Source of the DNA: JBHEPS01 sp046261635
Lineage (GTDB): Bacteria; Acidobacteriota; Thermoanaerobaculia; Gp7-AA8
Reading direction: 5' to 3'
DNA: 5,363 bases
Assembly (NCBI GenBank): GCA_046261635.1
Contig: JBHEOL010000012.1
Coordinates: 1-5,363 of the forward strand
A model generated the notes under the pieces. It did no database searches, was not told the origin of the DNA, and saw only the letters and a list, made by a program, of their open reading frames with translations. The first letter of the stretch is position 1; the number at the start of each line of letters is the position of its first letter. This document shows positions 4,004 to 5,363 of the stretch, piece by piece. A program made the position numbers and the translations under genes.

Positions 4004-5164
4004 GTGTATCGATTCATCACCGTTACTACCCTTCTGATCGCTCTCCTCGCATTTCCTTCGATCGCCGACGCGCAGCCCCGTCAGCGCCTCGTCACCCCCG
4101 TTGCGACTTCCTTCGGAAGCGTCACCGGCGAGTGGACGATGCGACTCGCTCCACTCCTCGATGCCTCGATGGAGGGACAGGCGATCGAGCTCCAGGCCAC
4201 CCTTCTGGAGATCGACGGAACCATTCTCGGACGCGCCGGTTTCCTCACGCTGCAGGGAATCCGCAGCGGAAACATGATCGACCTCGAAGTTCACCAGGTC
4301 GGCCAGGAGCAGCGCGATCAGGTCGCCACGATCCGAATGACGATCGAGAGCTCCGAGCTGATGAGAGGTCCTGCGGTTCACCTGGTCATGGAGGAAGGCG
4401 CCCCCTTCGCCGTCGATCACGTGACCTTCATGCGTCCCCGCGGAAGCTCCATGGCGGTTTCTTCGGATGCACTCGACTTCGACTTCGATCCCGCGCTGAT
4501 CGCGGCTCCCGAGAGCCTGGTCGGCGACCTTTGCGGGATGGTGGTCGGGCAGATCACGAGCACATTCACGGGCGGCTGGTTCGTGCCGATGAACGCCTGC
4601 AACCCGAAGATCAACGGCGGCGGCTACTACCTGACGGGCGACGTCGGCCCGGGCGCGCGTTTCTTCGGCACGACGACCATGTACGTCCCGGTCGAGCTCG
4701 CGGCATGCTCGTCCCGCAAGTATTCATTCACTCTGCGGAACCAGGGCCCCACGACCTGGAGCAAGATCGTCGACTGGCTCGTGACCGACTCCGCCGGAAA
4801 GCAGATCTGGTCGAGGCTCACCGCAGGCAACATCGCCATCACGCAGCTGGAAAATCTCTACACGAAGGTTGGCGACTTCGCCGTCCTTCTCGGTTACAGC
4901 ACGAAGTCGCATAACGCTACGCTCTACATCCTCAACCCGAATGGAAACTGCAGCGCGATCCAGAACGACCCGCTCGTGGTCGCCGCGAAGAATGCCGTCT
5001 CGGGCATCATGCCGCACCTAGGAAACCTCGAGGTCATCTGCGGCGGAAGCGAAGTGTCGGACACGTGGCAGCTCAACCGCAGCCCCTCCCCCTCGGCCGG
5101 CGCATGCAACACCCCGGTGGTGTTCGTCTACCTCATCGGGAACCTCGATGTGAAGATCGACTGA
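4004..5164 (+). CDS. Secreted hypothetical protein, 386 aa, with signal peptide and six cysteines
   Basis: I do not recognise this protein. It starts at GTG 4004 behind a strong RBS. Residues 1-23 form a classical Sec signal peptide: MYR, a hydrophobic core (TLLIALLAFPSI), and a probable signal peptidase I site ADA|QP. The mature protein has no other membrane segment, so it is periplasmic, surface or extracellular. The N-terminal part (about 30-150) alternates polar and hydrophobic residues like a beta-rich domain. The part from about 170 on carries all six cysteines (177, 199, 235, 316, 346, 368), an even number compatible with disulfides, plus Gly/Asn/aromatic-rich turns (STFTGGWFVPMNACNPKING). 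No enzyme motif or sorting anchor was seen. It is flanked by hairpins and seems monocistronic. The coding call is strong; the function is unknown. Confidence 0.88.
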   Translation: MYRFITVTTLLIALLAFPSIADAQPRQRLVTPVATSFGSVTGEWTMRLAPLLDASMEGQAIELQATLLEIDGTILGRAGFLTLQGIRSGNMIDLEVHQVGQEQRDQVATIRMTIESSELMRGPAVHLVMEEGAPFAVDHVTFMRPRGSSMAVSSDALDFDFDPALIAAPESLVGDLCGMVVGQITSTFTGGWFVPMNACNPKINGGGYYLTGDVGPGARFFGTTTMYVPVELAACSSRKYSFTLRNQGPTTWSKIVDWLVTDSAGKQIWSRLTAGNIAITQLENLYTKVGDFAVLLGYSTKSHNATLYILNPNGNCSAIQNDPLVVAAKNAVSGIMPHLGNLEVICGGSEVSDTWQLNRSPSPSAGACNTPVVFVYLIGNLDVKID

Positions 5165-5173
5165 GAAGATCCA

Positions 5174-5198
5174 GGGGACTCGGGGCTCGGGGTCAGGG
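5174..5198 (+). other. G-quadruplex-type motif, plus strand
   Basis: Four G runs, GGGG-ACTC-GGGG-CTC-GGGG-TCA-GGG, fit the G3+N1-7 pattern. It lies just after the stop codon at 5164, so it would be in the mRNA 3' end. Confidence 0.55.
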
Positions 5199-5246
5199 TC
5201 AGGAGAGGCAACGGCAAAAAGCCAGGAGCCGTTGCTTCTTCCTGGT

Positions 5247-5279
5247 CCCCTGTTCCCGGTCCCCGGTCCCGGAGTCCCC
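5247..5279 (-). other. G-quadruplex-type motif, minus strand
   Basis: On the minus strand five G runs occur: GGGG-ACTCC-GGG-ACC-GGGG-ACC-GGG-AACA-GGGG. It mirrors the plus-strand motif at 5174 across the central hairpin. Confidence 0.5.
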
Positions 5280-5295
5280 GGGGGAGGCGTAGCAC

Positions 5296-5327
5296 TGTGG
5301 CCACGGCTTGGTTTCATCAGCCGTGGC
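5296..5327 (-). repeat. Dispersed repeat module A, copy 4 (reverse orientation)
   Basis: Arms GCCACGGCT (5300-5308) and AGCCGTGGC (5319-5327) on the plus strand. The asymmetric centre reads GATGAAACCA on the minus strand, matching GGTGAAGCCA of copies 1 and 3 with two changes, so this copy is inverted. It is followed on the minus strand by CACAG as in copies 2 and 3. No module B is seen within the 36 bases left in the window. Confidence 0.88.
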
Positions 5328-5363
5328 TGGCTCGCGCCGGGATTGATATCCCCCGAGCTCCAC

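Larger units (their letters stand above)
5171..5281 (+). terminator. Long imperfect hairpin after the secreted-protein gene, possible terminator
   Basis: The core stem is GCAACGGC (5208-5215) with GCCGTTGC (5228-5235), 8 bp perfect, loop AAAAAGCCAGGA, followed by TTCTTCCT, a moderately T-rich tail as in an intrinsic terminator. The outer flanks GGGGACTC (5174-5181) and GAGTCCCC (5272-5279) are also exact complements, so the whole block can fold into a longer imperfect hairpin. It begins about 10 bases after the stop codon. Confidence 0.6.

Noticed and set aside
1913..5327. CRISPR array made of the module A repeats
   Set aside because: Copies are 740-1740 bases apart, on both strands, with no regular spacers and no cas genes.

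Overview
The window is GC-rich and reads as chromosomal DNA from an uncultured-type, high-GC bacterium. Codon use, frequent GTG starts, dispersed hairpin repeats and a SAM riboswitch ahead of metK would fit a soil or sediment lineage such as Acidobacteriota, but no feature here fixes the phylum and that placement is a guess.

Left part (1-1752, minus strand): a compact operon read right to left. A SAM-I-clan riboswitch (about 1645-1752) lies in a long leader. It is followed by a 104-aa protein of unknown function (1494-1180), a 188-aa XRE-type helix-turn-helix protein (1166-600), and the N-terminal half of S-adenosylmethionine synthetase MetK (about 603 to the window edge). The riboswitch ligand is the product of the last gene, so feedback control of the whole operon is the straightforward reading. 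The MetK frame has no usable start codon: the ATG with a good ribosome-binding site lies one frame away.

Middle part (1880-3820): a repeat-rich stretch with a few small or damaged genes. It holds a DUF6933-like gene (2103-2618, plus), an intact addiction-module antitoxin (3090-2875, minus) whose overlapping toxin gene breaks off after about 16 codons where a repeat begins, and an HNH endonuclease remnant (about 3177-3506, plus) with two compensating frameshifts. Two dispersed repeat modules recur here. Module A is an inverted repeat with arms GCCACGGCT/AGCCGTGGC (four copies in the window). Module B is about 75-90 bp with a GCGGCGGC/GCCGCCGC hairpin (three copies). In the middle region they always occur as A-B or B-A pairs. 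No transposase is visible. A further inverted-repeat element lies at 3744-3811.

Right part (4004-5363): a gene for a secreted 386-aa protein of unknown function with a clear signal peptide and six cysteines in its C-terminal half. It is followed by a long imperfect hairpin (possible terminator) flanked by G-run clusters on opposite strands, then by the fourth module A copy in reverse orientation.

The best-supported unusual points are the SAM-riboswitch operon with an HTH gene directly before metK, the displaced metK start, the toxin gene cut off at a repeat boundary, and the two-module repeat family.
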